The translations under genes were made by a program, and so were the position numbers. The notes below the pieces were generated by a model that was given only the letters and a program-made list of their open reading frames with translations, had not been told where the DNA came from and ran no database searches. A DNA stretch of 64,000 nucleotides from Borrelia recurrentis A1 (GTDB lineage: Bacteria; Spirochaetota; Spirochaetia; Borreliales; Borreliaceae), in NCBI RefSeq assembly GCF_000019705.1, contig NC_011244.1, forward strand, positions 372,001 through 436,000, written 5' to 3'. Of this stretch, positions 9,286 through 18,975 are shown one piece after another (within the stretch, counting starts at the first letter, position 1; each line of letters opens with the position of its first letter).

Positions 9286-9564
9286 TTAAATGAAATCATC
9301 AATTTTTTTATTATTTTTCTTTAAAAAAACATTCAAACCTACTTTTGAAATACTTCTTAAAGTACTTGCAGAAATCTTAATACTAACATTTTTCCCAAGT
9401 TCTGGAATAAAAAATTTCTTATTTATTAAATTAACCTTAAAAGTTCTCTTAGTCTTAACACCAATATGTTGTCCTGCTCCACCTTTCTTTTTGGCAAGTC
9501 CCTTTCGTGGAACATTATTCCCAAACATTGTCCTTTTTCCTGTAATTTCACATTCTCTCCCCAT
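9286..9564 (-). CDS. rpmB: 50S ribosomal protein L28
   Basis: A 92-residue large-subunit protein. The N-terminus MGRECEITGKRTMFGNNV is the L28 signature, followed by a basic linker and the KKFFIPELGKNVSIKISAST segment typical of the C-terminal half. Start ATG 9564 has AGGAG upstream. It is the last gene of a two-gene minus-strand unit, 9 bp after a large protein of unknown function, and is convergent with the MEMO-family gene. B31 counterpart BB_0350. Confidence 0.96.
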   Translation of the reverse strand: MGRECEITGKRTMFGNNVPRKGLAKKKGGAGQHIGVKTKRTFKVNLINKKFFIPELGKNVSIKISASTLRSISKVGLNVFLKKNNKKIDDFI

Positions 9565-9573
9565 CTAAATCTC

Positions 9574-11130
9574 CTAAATTCCATTTTTCTTAGTTAGATA
9601 CAAATCCATTAACTTTAAAAATAAAGTTAATCCTTCAATGATATTTTTAATTATACTACTAAAGTTTACATTATTGCCATAACTTTTTACAAGTTCAAGA
9701 TCAAGTTCTTTCCAATTATAAATAAGTTCCTTTTCTGAAGAAGGTTTAAAATAATCTTCTAAACAACCACTTAAAAGCTGTTTTAAAGAATAAATTTTTG
9801 AATAATAGTCATTTAATAAAATTAAAGCTTTTTTATTCACATCTACTATTATATTTAACAATAATTTTTCTGATGATTTGTCTCCTCCAACATAAACCCT
9901 ATGCAAAAGTGCATTTATTCTATTGCCATAATTACCCTGTTCCCCAAGACTATTATCAAAATCAATAAGATTAGAATAAATATTAACTAAGTCATGAATG
10001 TCATTAGAAACATCTCTAGAAATTTCCATATCTTTCCATTGTCCTTTAATAATCAGGATATTAACAATATCATTTAAATCTTTTTTTACTAAATTAACAG
10101 CATGAGTTTTCAAATAACCTAAAATGTCAGCGTAAACATATCCGGTAGTATTTGTAATTTTAGATGTAATTTTCATGTTCATATGCTCATTATAATTATC
10201 TAAAGTTAAAAGAGTAACTCCAGGAAATAATTTTTTTGCCAAAATTTTAGATTTGCTATTTTTTTGCAAAATTTCAGATTTTAACATCTCATTTGAAACA
10301 TGTTTAGAGAGATAATTAAAAAACGCTTTTGCTTTTGTCTTTTTAAGGCCAGAAATAGGCAAATAATTGGGATCACCACTAACATATCTTACAAGATACA
10401 AAATTTCTTTATTTTTATTTATCTCAATTATAGATGTTATCATCTTAAGCCAAACATTTGGCTTCATAGGAAAATTATCTTCATCTCCATATATTTTTAA
10501 GAGAATATCATAAAGATTTCTCCAAATAGAAATATCCTTAATAGAATAAATACATTCCAAATAATCCTTAATATCATCAAGGATTACTCCACAACTGACA
10601 GCACTAAATCTAGGTTTATATATAAAATCATCTTCTGGAAATAAACTATCAAAATGCTTAATAAGAATATAATACTGATATGAAGCTAAATCAAAAAAGA
10701 TATCTAAAGCTCCACAAGTTTCATCGATCAATCTGACCTGTTCCTGAGTTATACTTTTCAATAAATAATTTAAATTGGTATCCAAATTTTTCAGCATATC
10801 AGATGTAAAATTTACTATCTCATTAGCAGAAAAAGAATAAATATGTTCCAAAGCTTGCTTTTGAGTACTATTTAAATACTTCTCAACTACAAAATGAATT
10901 ATCTCATTTGAATTTCGATATCTTTGCACAAATAACTTTAAAGGATAAAAAACCTTATAAAGATTATAAATAAACTTAGCAAACTGAGGTAAAGCTTGTA
11001 TTTTGGAAACGCTAAAAAAATTACTTGACTTACTTAAACTTTTTTTTACTTCTTTAAGCCTTCTCTGCTTCACTTGCTCAGGAGTACGTTCTCTATTAAA
11101 AATAGCAACTAAAAAATCAACTAAACTCAC
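9574..11130 (-). CDS. Conserved spirochaete protein of unknown function
   Basis: I do not recognise a function. The product is about 518 residues, largely helical, without a signal peptide or transmembrane segment. It begins with a basic, low-complexity region (TPEQVKQRRLKEVKKSLSKS) and has a long body rich in Leu/Ile/Tyr heptad-like helices. I choose GTG at 11130 because AAAGGAG sits about 10 bases upstream; a frame opening at 11172 has no such site. It is co-oriented with rpmB 9 bp downstream and divergent from a lipoprotein gene. Order matches B31 BB_0351, which I recall as belonging to a Borrelia-restricted DUF family. Confidence 0.7.
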   Translation of the reverse strand: MSLVDFLVAIFNRERTPEQVKQRRLKEVKKSLSKSSNFFSVSKIQALPQFAKFIYNLYKVFYPLKLFVQRYRNSNEIIHFVVEKYLNSTQKQALEHIYSFSANEIVNFTSDMLKNLDTNLNYLLKSITQEQVRLIDETCGALDIFFDLASYQYYILIKHFDSLFPEDDFIYKPRFSAVSCGVILDDIKDYLECIYSIKDISIWRNLYDILLKIYGDEDNFPMKPNVWLKMITSIIEINKNKEILYLVRYVSGDPNYLPISGLKKTKAKAFFNYLSKHVSNEMLKSEILQKNSKSKILAKKLFPGVTLLTLDNYNEHMNMKITSKITNTTGYVYADILGYLKTHAVNLVKKDLNDIVNILIIKGQWKDMEISRDVSNDIHDLVNIYSNLIDFDNSLGEQGNYGNRINALLHRVYVGGDKSSEKLLLNIIVDVNKKALILLNDYYSKIYSLKQLLSGCLEDYFKPSSEKELIYNWKELDLELVKSYGNNVNFSSIIKNIIEGLTLFLKLMDLYLTKKNGI

Positions 11131-11255
11131 ATTAATAGCTCTCCTTTTGAATACAAAATTTAAAGTTATCAAAGATATCCAAAATTATAAAATAACTATA
11201 AAAATTATACATAATTTATTGTAAAATAAAAGTCAATGTAATAAACATATTTTTT

Positions 11256-12371
11256 ATGTATATAAAGAAATTAATTTTAATGACAATTTTAGCTTTAATT
11301 TTCAGTTGCTCAAAAGAAACTGCTATTACTATCTTAACTGACAATAAAATTATTCCTATTTATATAAATCAATTTAATGTTCAAAATAAAACAAATTTTA
11401 TTATCAAGTACAAAAAAAATATTAACGTACAAACCATTAATAAAGAGAATGCTCAAATAATCATTGCAAAAAACTTAGACAACATAAATATAACTAAAAA
11501 CTTTAAAAATATACAAAAATATTATTATTCTGACTATCCAATATTAAATAACATATCAAAAAAATTTGCATACAAAATTGTACCATTAAGTTTCGATATT
11601 CCAATCTTAATATATAAAAATGAATATGATATACAAAAATATATTGATATACAATCAATCAAAGAAATATATACAAATTTCAAAAAAGACAAAAAAATTT
11701 TCATATCTCCTTATATTTCTGAAAATATATTTTATACAATATCTGAAATCAACGATATAAATATTTACTTTGGAAACAACAAGCCAGAATATGATGAGAA
11801 GAAAATATTAAATATAATTAATTATTTCAAATCTTTTATAGATGTGAACGAACTTACATTGCATAAAAATTTTACGGAAAAATACAAATATTTAAATTTA
11901 GAGACGATACTACTACAACAAAAAACTATTTTAATTGCAGGTTTAACCAACTTAGCATATTACAATAAACTAAATCAGAATATTAAAGACAAAATTAATT
12001 TTTCATATTTAACAAATAAAGAAAAAAAATCATCGATATGTAATATAAACTTTATGGGTGTTAAAGAAACATCACAACCTATAGCAAAATTTATTCGATG
12101 GATATTAAATCAAAAAATACAACAATCATTAATCACACTTAAAGATAAAGCAAAATTTAATGAACATTTTGGATTGATTAATGGATTTACACCATATAAA
12201 GGATTGAACTTAAAATTAAAACATGTAATTAAAGAAATCCCACAATTTATTATAAATGAAAATTATATGAATAAAGATTCATATATTCTTAATAAAGAAC
12301 AAATAGAAAAAGAAAACAACATAATTAATGAATTAATGTTATATAACATCAAAAATGCAAATTCTTCATAA
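11256..12371 (+). CDS. Putative solute-binding-like lipoprotein
   Basis: A 371-residue lipoprotein. The N-terminus has two Lys, a hydrophobic run and a lipobox ending LIFSC (Cys 18), so it is predicted to be lipidated. The mature part begins TAITILTDNKI and carries short beta-alpha units (SFDIPILIYKNEYD, KIFISPYISENI, NIIFAG-like turns), recalling type-2 periplasmic binding proteins of the phosphate/molybdate class. I see no ligand motif and no transporter genes beside it, so a solute role is tentative. No clear ribosome binding site precedes ATG 11256. The stop overlaps the convergent neighbour's stop by 6 bp. B31 counterpart BB_0352. Confidence 0.7.
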   Translation: MYIKKLILMTILALIFSCSKETAITILTDNKIIPIYINQFNVQNKTNFIIKYKKNINVQTINKENAQIIIAKNLDNINITKNFKNIQKYYYSDYPILNNISKKFAYKIVPLSFDIPILIYKNEYDIQKYIDIQSIKEIYTNFKKDKKIFISPYISENIFYTISEINDINIYFGNNKPEYDEKKILNIINYFKSFIDVNELTLHKNFTEKYKYLNLETILLQQKTILIAGLTNLAYYNKLNQNIKDKINFSYLTNKEKKSSICNINFMGVKETSQPIAKFIRWILNQKIQQSLITLKDKAKFNEHFGLINGFTPYKGLNLKLKHVIKEIPQFIINENYMNKDSYILNKEQIEKENNIINELMLYNIKNANSS

Positions 12372-14171
12372 AGACGGTATATCTTTTTTATAATTGACAA
12401 GCATTACGTACAATACAATAAGGAATAAAAAGGAAAAAATTAAAATAAAAGATATGTATATATTACCAGACAAGTGCATAAAGAGTGCTATTAAAGTTAA
12501 CAATAAATAATTTATCAAAAGAGATACAATACCTGAAAAAATAGCTACTACTATAGATACAAGAAATACCATAAATTTTAAATCAAACTCAAAATCCACT
12601 TTAGAAGCTACAGCAATAAATAGAACACCAAAAAAAACTAATAAAATAGGACTTATCATTAAGAAAAGACTTGAAGAAAAAATACCTATCAATCTTAAAT
12701 TGAATGTCTTAATTTGGTTAAAAGCACTGATTAAAACTTGAATAGGTAAAAAAATACTACCTTTAACAGAATTTGCAAATAAATGTAAATTATCAACATT
12801 ATTATTAAGATCAATGATTTTTATATCACTTAAGTCAAAATCTTTAAGCAATACAAAAACTCTAGTAGCAGTAATATCACTATTTTCACTTTTTTTATCT
12901 AAAACATTTTGATAAACCGTATTGCCCTTAAGAGTAGCAAATGGAACTTTTATATGTAATATAACTTTACCTAAACTATCAAACCTAATAAGTTCAAAAT
13001 TTTTAATCATTTTAGTATAAGAAAAAACAGTATTTACAACCTTTTGCATATAAATATAATCATATGTACCATCACCAGAATTGCTCTGAACTAAAAATAC
13101 ATCATTGATGCCATAATGTTCATAATATTTTTCAATCTCATCAAAAAAGAAATAATGAATTTTAAGTTTATCTAAAGACTTATTCTTATAACTTAAAATC
13201 TCATTATCATTTGGAAACAAATTATGAAGCTTTAAAAAACCATAATATGCTGGTTTAAATTTCTCTGTATTTAGATATAAAAAATTCCTCTGTTTCTCTT
13301 CAAAAATCGAAGCTTCTCTTTCAAGTTCAACATTTTTATACTCATTAATAGCTTTAAAAGTTAAATCTAAAAGCGCAGAAAATTCATCATCTTTGGTTGC
13401 AAAAAATCCTATATAAGCAAAATAATTAGCCGTAGCATAATCACCCTTATCAATAAATCCATTAATAATATCCTGAAAATCTCTTTTGCTCAAACTTTTT
13501 ATTAAATACATTTTAAGAGTCTTTCGAACTTTTTCTAAATCAACACCATAAAGAGGCATTCTATCATATTCAGATCTGGCCAAATAATAATTAATAGAAA
13601 GTTCATCATTATCAGAAATAAGCCTCATTTTTTCATATATCCTAAGCAATTCCTCAAGATATTTCTTTTTCTGCTTAAAAACCTCTACCAATTCATTGAC
13701 ATCAAGTGTCTTATTTGAAGATAAATTTATATCGATATTTTTAAGCTCATTCATTATTGTAGTTGTCTGCTCTGCAAGAAGATTATATCTCTCATAATTA
13801 TATTTATATTCATTTTTCTGAGAAAGAATATAAGACATAATAGAATTAAAAATTAATACAAAAACAATACCTATTACAAAAAATAAAAACATAAAAGGAT
13901 AAAATTTTTTAAACAAATATCCTTTATATCCCTTAAAATAAAGCCGTGTTTCTGGTTTCGCTAAAAAAATAAAATAAATCAAAACAAAAAAAATAAAAAA
14001 ACCATTAAAATTATGATATACACTCAAAACAGTATCAAAAAATGTAGCTACTAATATATGTTTTTCTAAATAGGCAACTCCAAAAAAATATGTATAACAA
14101 AAAACCAAAGCAACAAATAAAAATAGAAAAACAATAAAATTACTTAAAAATGTAAACAATTCTTTTTTCAT
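12366..14171 (-). CDS. Membrane protein of unknown function (six or more TM segments)
   Basis: Function not recognised. About 601 residues: two or three hydrophobic segments at the N-terminus (about 8-30, 45-65, 90-115), a mostly helical, charged central region of about 370 residues that may sit outside the membrane and has TPR-like Tyr/Ala spacing, and three or four strongly hydrophobic segments at about 490-600. ATG 14171 is preferred over TTG 14180; neither has a strong ribosome binding site. The gene follows another membrane-protein gene by about 14 bp in the same direction, suggesting a two-component membrane pair. B31 counterpart BB_0353. Confidence 0.65.
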   Translation of the reverse strand: MKKELFTFLSNFIVFLFLFVALVFCYTYFFGVAYLEKHILVATFFDTVLSVYHNFNGFFIFFVLIYFIFLAKPETRLYFKGYKGYLFKKFYPFMFLFFVIGIVFVLIFNSIMSYILSQKNEYKYNYERYNLLAEQTTTIMNELKNIDINLSSNKTLDVNELVEVFKQKKKYLEELLRIYEKMRLISDNDELSINYYLARSEYDRMPLYGVDLEKVRKTLKMYLIKSLSKRDFQDIINGFIDKGDYATANYFAYIGFFATKDDEFSALLDLTFKAINEYKNVELEREASIFEEKQRNFLYLNTEKFKPAYYGFLKLHNLFPNDNEILSYKNKSLDKLKIHYFFFDEIEKYYEHYGINDVFLVQSNSGDGTYDYIYMQKVVNTVFSYTKMIKNFELIRFDSLGKVILHIKVPFATLKGNTVYQNVLDKKSENSDITATRVFVLLKDFDLSDIKIIDLNNNVDNLHLFANSVKGSIFLPIQVLISAFNQIKTFNLRLIGIFSSSLFLMISPILLVFFGVLFIAVASKVDFEFDLKFMVFLVSIVVAIFSGIVSLLINYLLLTLIALFMHLSGNIYISFILIFSFLFLIVLYVMLVNYKKDIPSL

Positions 14172-14185
14172 ATCTAACAAATTAA

Positions 14186-15130
14186 TTAATGTAACGTATT
14201 ATTATCAAATCCTTCATTCACTTTAATATATTTAAAAAGAAAACCAATCAAATAAGTAGAACAAAATGTAAGTACACAAAAAATGAAAGTAAGATAATTA
14301 GATATTACATTTTCACCCATAATTAAATCTAAACTCTCCGGAAATTCAATTGCATAAATATTATAAACTTTAAAAAACAGTATGACAAAAATAGGATAAA
14401 GGAATAAAGACAAACTATTGAGAAATATAAAATTAAAAATATAAGAAAACGAAAATAAAAGCAAAACAAATCCAAATATATTCAATATCAAACCAAAAGA
14501 TTCTAAAGAAAGTAAAAAATTATTAAAAATGTCTAAATCATTAAAAGTATAACCAACTAAATTACTATAAAGCTTTTGAGTAAAAAATGCATTTTCATTA
14601 AAATTCGCCACATCAGATTCAGAAAATCCTGAATTATATGAAAAAGATTTAAAATCCTCATCATCAAACTCATTATCTGTAATTTTTAAAACACCTTTAA
14701 ACCCAAATGATTTAATATCATTACTATAAAAAACTATTTGATCATCAAAAAAATGCACAGTATCATCTTTAATTATCTTCTCATCCCTGTTATGTAAATC
14801 AAAAAAGATAGTATTAAAATTAACAGAAGCTAAAAATCCAAAATAAGACAAAAACAATATAAAAATAAAGACAACAATATATAAAATCCCAGAAACTCTG
14901 AATGTAGTCATACTAAAAGGATAAGCAATTCTCATAAAAGTAACAACTAAAGATAAAGGAAAAGCATAAAGATAAGCATCATAATAAAGTTCAAAACTTA
15001 AAACAGAAAGATCTACATGTAGGAATGTGTACTTCAAGTAAGATGTACAAACAAAAACAAACGAAAAGAGAAAAAACATAAAAATAAATCTACAAGATAT
15101 TAAGGATATAAACCTTACAATATTTAACAT
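14186..15130 (-). CDS. Integral membrane protein of unknown function
   Basis: Function not recognised. 314 residues with about three hydrophobic segments in the N-terminal 110 residues, a soluble loop (about 118-200, acidic and Asp/Phe-rich) and three more segments at about 205-305. The six-segment layout with a central loop superficially recalls LptF/LptG permeases, but I see no conserved motif to support that. Start ATG 15130 has TAGGAA upstream. It follows the CarD-type gene by 26 bp and precedes the larger membrane protein, so the three may be cotranscribed. B31 counterpart BB_0354. Confidence 0.65.
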   Translation of the reverse strand: MLNIVRFISLISCRFIFMFFLFSFVFVCTSYLKYTFLHVDLSVLSFELYYDAYLYAFPLSLVVTFMRIAYPFSMTTFRVSGILYIVVFIFILFLSYFGFLASVNFNTIFFDLHNRDEKIIKDDTVHFFDDQIVFYSNDIKSFGFKGVLKITDNEFDDEDFKSFSYNSGFSESDVANFNENAFFTQKLYSNLVGYTFNDLDIFNNFLLSLESFGLILNIFGFVLLLFSFSYIFNFIFLNSLSLFLYPIFVILFFKVYNIYAIEFPESLDLIMGENVISNYLTFIFCVLTFCSTYLIGFLFKYIKVNEGFDNNTLH

Positions 15131-15156
15131 ATATGTTCCTACAAGTGATAAACAAT

Positions 15157-15651
15157 CTAATCTAAGACTGCCTGCCCCCCAGAGAGAACTTCTCTAATCT
15201 TTTCTTTGGCTTCTTCAAAACTAATTTGCAAAGCTAAACTAATCTCATGTTGTAAAATTAATTCAAAATCATTTAAAATTCTCTTTTCATAAAAAGGCAA
15301 CTCTTTTTGCATAGATTTTACATACAAAAATTTATATAACTTAGCAGTACTTAATATATCACTCTGCTTATAAAAATCATGACTACCATCTTTGATCTTT
15401 TTTTGATCTATTTGCCCCTCAAAATCCTTAATAATATCAAAAACTTCTTCTACCTTTTCTTTACTAACCAAAGCTCTAATTCCAAGATCTGCCGCTCTAG
15501 CTACTGGAACCATGAAAGTCATCTCATTAAATGGAAAATATATTTCATAATAATCAATAAATTCACCATTAAATTCCTTATTCTGAATATTTTTTATTTT
15601 GCCTACTCCCTGCATTGGATACACTACAGCCTGATCTAATACAAATGACAT
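15157..15651 (-). CDS. ltpA: CarD/CdnL-family transcription regulator (LtpA)
   Basis: A 164-residue CarD/CdnL-type protein. These bind the RNA polymerase beta subunit through an N-terminal Tudor-like domain and stabilise open promoter complexes. The domain is clear: VVYPMQGVGKIKNIQ, then YYEIYFPFNEMTFMVPV and RAADLGIRALVSKE (residues about 8-75), followed by a helical C-terminal half. In B. burgdorferi the homologue BB_0355 is LtpA, reported as temperature-responsive and needed for tick-borne infection. ATG 15651 follows AGGTAAAG. Its targets here cannot be read from the sequence. Confidence 0.85.
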   Translation of the reverse strand: MSFVLDQAVVYPMQGVGKIKNIQNKEFNGEFIDYYEIYFPFNEMTFMVPVARAADLGIRALVSKEKVEEVFDIIKDFEGQIDQKKIKDGSHDFYKQSDILSTAKLYKFLYVKSMQKELPFYEKRILNDFELILQHEISLALQISFEEAKEKIREVLSGGQAVLD

Positions 15652-15695
15652 TTCTTTACCTCATTAAACTTGTAAACAATTAAAACCAAAAGAAA

Positions 15696-16289
15696 TCACA
15701 AAAACACAGTTAAATTTGTTCTAATTCCAAATTTATTGACATAAAACAAATTTTCAAGATAATTACTATTACAAAAACTTATTATCATACTAGGAGTAAG
15801 TTTATTAATATTAGCAAAAAACATTTCCTTATTTCTCTTAACAGCCCTCAAGTCATAGTAACCAATAAAGTTAATTTCTTTATGCGACTCTTTTAATCTT
15901 AAAAAATTTTTTTTAGAAATTATTTTATCTTTATCAATAATATAACACGTTTTATATGTATTCTCCAATACACTCATTAAAACAAGTAAAATAGAATTTG
16001 AATCATAACAACCAATATCAATCCTCTTTAAAAATTTACAAAGTGTTCTAAGTAACCTTGAATTTGAAAAAACAAGAGAAGAACTTTTAACAAGATTTCT
16101 AAAACTCTTAAAGATCAAAAATTTTAATAAAGATTTACAGTCAATAAAAATTACCATTGAATGATACGGATGAGATATTAGATATTCAAATCTACTAATC
16201 AATTTTTCATGATTTTTAAACACATCTATTGGCGCTCCAAAAAAATAAATCCTATCTGGTTTTGAATATATATCTTTTAAATTAGCCAT
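15696..16289 (-). CDS. Degenerate WecG/TagA/CpsF-like protein
   Basis: A 197-residue protein that I place tentatively with the GT26 glycosyltransferases (WecG/TagA/CpsF). It has an N-terminal FFGAPIDVF-type motif, a strand followed by SLVFSNSRLLRTLCKFLKR in the place of the family's 'aD-v-pDG--l-----' region, then YDSNSILLVLMSV and a Rossmann-like CYIIDKDK...NFIGYYDL. The usual catalytic Asp and the TGSD motif are not obvious, so it may be inactive or repurposed. ATG 16289 has AGAGGG upstream and lies 8 bp inside the end of rsmE, implying coupling. It could equally be a lineage-specific protein. B31 counterpart BB_0356. Confidence 0.5.
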   Translation of the reverse strand: MANLKDIYSKPDRIYFFGAPIDVFKNHEKLISRFEYLISHPYHSMVIFIDCKSLLKFLIFKSFRNLVKSSSLVFSNSRLLRTLCKFLKRIDIGCYDSNSILLVLMSVLENTYKTCYIIDKDKIISKKNFLRLKESHKEINFIGYYDLRAVKRNKEMFFANINKLTPSMIISFCNSNYLENLFYVNKFGIRTNLTVFL

Positions 16290-17010
16290 TATTACCCTCT
16301 AATAATAATTTAAAGTGAGCAAGTGCATAAACAATAGCTGTATCAGCTCTTAAAATAGGAGTATTAAATCTTACAAATTTAAAATTCAATTTTTTAAAAA
16401 AATCAATTTCCAACTTTGAAAAACAACCTTCAGGACCTATTAAAATCCCAATTTTACCAAAAACACTAATGTTTTCACCCAAATGCAAAAAATCACCCTT
16501 ACTATAAGCAACGTAATAATTCACAGATGACGAATAAGGAATACTAAAAAAATCATTATAAAAATTAATACTGGGAATTTGAGCATTTCCACTTTGTTTT
16601 AAAGCCTCATCTATTATCTTTAAAAATCTTAATTTCTTTGGTTCTAAATTATCCATATCTAACTTAGCAATAGAATTATCAGCATTAACAATATTTATAC
16701 TATTAACACCAATCTCAACAACTTGTCTTAAACTTAAATCTAATTTCCTACCCTTAAGATTTGATATAAATATATCTATTTCAAAGTCACGCATCTTAAG
16801 CTCCTCTACTCTAAGAGTAGCAAACCTAATTCGGTGATTTTCTATACTCAAAATTTCAGAAAATCTTATCTCTCTTTTACCTAAAAGAATATTCAATCTA
16901 TCACCTACCCTTAATCTTCTTACATTAACAAGATAGTGATAAATCTTAATATCATCAATAATGATGTCATCATCAAATAGACAACTATAATCTAAAACTA
17001 TTTGTTTCAC
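16282..17010 (-). CDS. rsmE: 16S rRNA (uridine1498-N3)-methyltransferase RsmE
   Basis: RsmE methylates U1498 of 16S rRNA using S-adenosylmethionine. The 242-residue protein has an N-terminal PUA-like domain (YLVNVRRLRVGDRLNIL, about 25-45) and a C-terminal SPOUT knot domain with IGILIGPEGCFSKLEIDFF (about 190) and LRADTAIVYALAHFKLL near the end. The usual GPEGGF reads GPEGCF here, a mild change in the SAM-binding loop. The start appears to be GTG 17010, just after the ctpA stop; its ribosome binding site is weak, so coupling is likely. B31 counterpart BB_0357. Confidence 0.9.
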   Translation of the reverse strand: MKQIVLDYSCLFDDDIIIDDIKIYHYLVNVRRLRVGDRLNILLGKREIRFSEILSIENHRIRFATLRVEELKMRDFEIDIFISNLKGRKLDLSLRQVVEIGVNSINIVNADNSIAKLDMDNLEPKKLRFLKIIDEALKQSGNAQIPSINFYNDFFSIPYSSSVNYYVAYSKGDFLHLGENISVFGKIGILIGPEGCFSKLEIDFFKKLNFKFVRFNTPILRADTAIVYALAHFKLLLEGNNG

Positions 17011-17013
17011 AAA

Positions 17014-18480
17014 TTAATTTTGTGTCCCTTTCTTTACAAGATATTCATAAGCAGTTTTTAAGACTTCATCATAATATAAATTATAAATTGGCTGATTATG
17101 GTGTATATCTTGATAAAATTGCAAAAACAAATAACGCCCCAAAGCTTTCTTATCTATATTACTAATATCCTTACCAGCCTTTACATAAGAAGTTTCAAGA
17201 AATTTATTCACAAAAATATCTACCTCTTTCTCAGAAAGCGATTTTTTATTTATCTTGCTATTTAAAAACTTTTCTATAGCCTCCTCATTAAGCATTCGGG
17301 TATAAACTCCAAATTCAACTTCAGATAATTCTCTTTCCTTAATCTCCAAATCAGGTTTAATACCAACATTATGAATACTCTGTCCAGAAGGGGTATAATA
17401 TTTTGAATGCGTAATCTTAAATCCTCCTGTATGGAAAGGTACTATACGCTGAATCACTCCTTTTCCATAAGATTTTTCACCTATAACATACACTCTTTGA
17501 TTATCTCTTAAAGCTCCAACTAAAACTTCCGAAGCTGATGCTGAATATTTATCAATCAAAGCAACAATTGGCATATCTAAAGGTACTATATGTGAAGAAT
17601 CGGCTCTATACTCCCTTGTGACATATTCTAAAGGTATTTTAAAATCTCTTGCCTTTGTTGATACAATGAGTCCTTCAACCAAAATATCATTTGCAATTTC
17701 TATTGCATCGGTAAGATAACCTCCAAGATTAAGCCTTAAATCTAAAATTAAAGATTTGATATTTTGCAATTTAAGTTTTTCAAAAGCTTTTTTAAAGTAA
17801 ATATTAGTACTTGGATTAAAACTTAATATCCTAATATATCCGACATCATTATTAATAACACTATATTTAATTGTTTCTATATCTATTTTTTCTCTCACAA
17901 GATCATATTCAAGTTCTAAATTTTTATTTCTCAAAATAGAAATTTTAACTTTTGTACCCGCTTTTCCCTTTAAAAACTCGCTAACCTGCTCTATTGTCAT
18001 AGAATCAGTACTATTACCATCAATAGCCTTAATATAATCACCAGAGCGAACACCAGCTCTATAAGCAGGTCCTTCTTCAAAAGCATTAATAATCATTATA
18101 TAAGGAACATCAGAAGCAGTATTGTTAGATTTTTTCGAAATTTCCTTTTTTGCAATAACAACCCCAATTCCCACATAATTTCCCTCAGTAGTTTTTGAAA
18201 TCTCTACTAAATCTTTTTTTGTCAAATACTGAGAATAAGGATCATTTAATGCCTTAAACATACCCTGTAAAGCCCCTTCAAAAACAGCCTCATCATCAAT
18301 AGGTTCAACATAATTTTTCTTAATAAAATTAAAAGCCTCTATCATCATCTGACCATAACTTGACGCAGACAAATTGCTCTTAGAAGAATTTGCTTGAGCA
18401 AAAATAGACTCTACAATAACTGAAGAACTGATAACTAAAGCTAATACAACGTATAAAAATACCAAAAATTTCTTTTTCAT
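17014..18480 (-). CDS. ctpA: Carboxyl-terminal processing protease CtpA
   Basis: A periplasmic S41 serine protease that trims C-termini. In B. burgdorferi the homologue (BB_0359) matures the porin P13. The 488 residues show a signal peptide or anchor (about 1-28), a PDZ domain (about 95-180, with YVGIGVVIAKK and AGVRSGDYIKAIDG), then the protease core with LRLNLGGYLTDAIEIA, the nucleophile in KYSASASEVLVGAL and the catalytic Lys in GEKSYGKGVIQ. ATG 18480 is supported by AGGAA eight bases upstream; a TTG at 18498 would be an unsupported extension. It is divergent from a small membrane-protein gene and is followed by rsmE after 3 bp. Confidence 0.93.
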   Translation of the reverse strand: MKKKFLVFLYVVLALVISSSVIVESIFAQANSSKSNLSASSYGQMMIEAFNFIKKNYVEPIDDEAVFEGALQGMFKALNDPYSQYLTKKDLVEISKTTEGNYVGIGVVIAKKEISKKSNNTASDVPYIMIINAFEEGPAYRAGVRSGDYIKAIDGNSTDSMTIEQVSEFLKGKAGTKVKISILRNKNLELEYDLVREKIDIETIKYSVINNDVGYIRILSFNPSTNIYFKKAFEKLKLQNIKSLILDLRLNLGGYLTDAIEIANDILVEGLIVSTKARDFKIPLEYVTREYRADSSHIVPLDMPIVALIDKYSASASEVLVGALRDNQRVYVIGEKSYGKGVIQRIVPFHTGGFKITHSKYYTPSGQSIHNVGIKPDLEIKERELSEVEFGVYTRMLNEEAIEKFLNSKINKKSLSEKEVDIFVNKFLETSYVKAGKDISNIDKKALGRYLFLQFYQDIHHNQPIYNLYYDEVLKTAYEYLVKKGTQN

Positions 18481-18540
18481 TGAAAAATTCCTACACAAAT
18501 AAAACTTGATTTTATCTTCATAATATAATATTTTAAGATT

Positions 18541-18972
18541 ATGTTAAAGATAAATAGCTTAAAAACAAAAAGAATAATCATGACTCTCATTATCGCAATG
18601 CAAACAATTGCAAGCACATTAATTTTATTAGCACTATATAAACTCACAAGCAATACAATATTTATAAACAATTCTTCTATAAAATTTTTAATAGCATTTA
18701 TTATATTCTCTCCAGAATTATGCATAGCAATATTAACAATACAATATATACTCTACGATCAACTTAAAATTCTAAGTAATTTAATTAACATAACTAAAAG
18801 CCTGCAAATCATAATGAACATTTTGCTTGCTACATTAGGATTAGCTCTTGAATTATTCAAAACATATCAGCCATGGCTATTTACTTTTTTAGAAATAATA
18901 ATAATCACTTACGTTATATTTAACTTAGTGATTTTGATTCTACTTAAATTCAAGGACAAAATAACGGAGTAA
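18541..18972 (+). CDS. Small integral membrane protein of unknown function
   Basis: 143 residues with four hydrophobic segments (about 14-38, 47-72, 88-106, 115-140) and a short charged C-terminus. No family is recognised. ATG 18541 lacks a ribosome binding site; a TTGATT box and an AT-rich -10-like TATTTT end six bases before it, so the mRNA may have almost no leader. It ends 3 bp before the MinD-like ATPase gene and so probably shares a transcript with it and lgt. B31 counterpart BB_0360. Confidence 0.6.
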   Translation: MLKINSLKTKRIIMTLIIAMQTIASTLILLALYKLTSNTIFINNSSIKFLIAFIIFSPELCIAILTIQYILYDQLKILSNLINITKSLQIIMNILLATLGLALELFKTYQPWLFTFLEIIIITYVIFNLVILILLKFKDKITE

Positions 18973-18975
18973 CGG

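Noticed and set aside
9290-9568. Plus-strand open frame opposite rpmB
   Set aside because: It covers the L28 gene almost exactly on the other strand; L28 is a clear match and this is a shadow.
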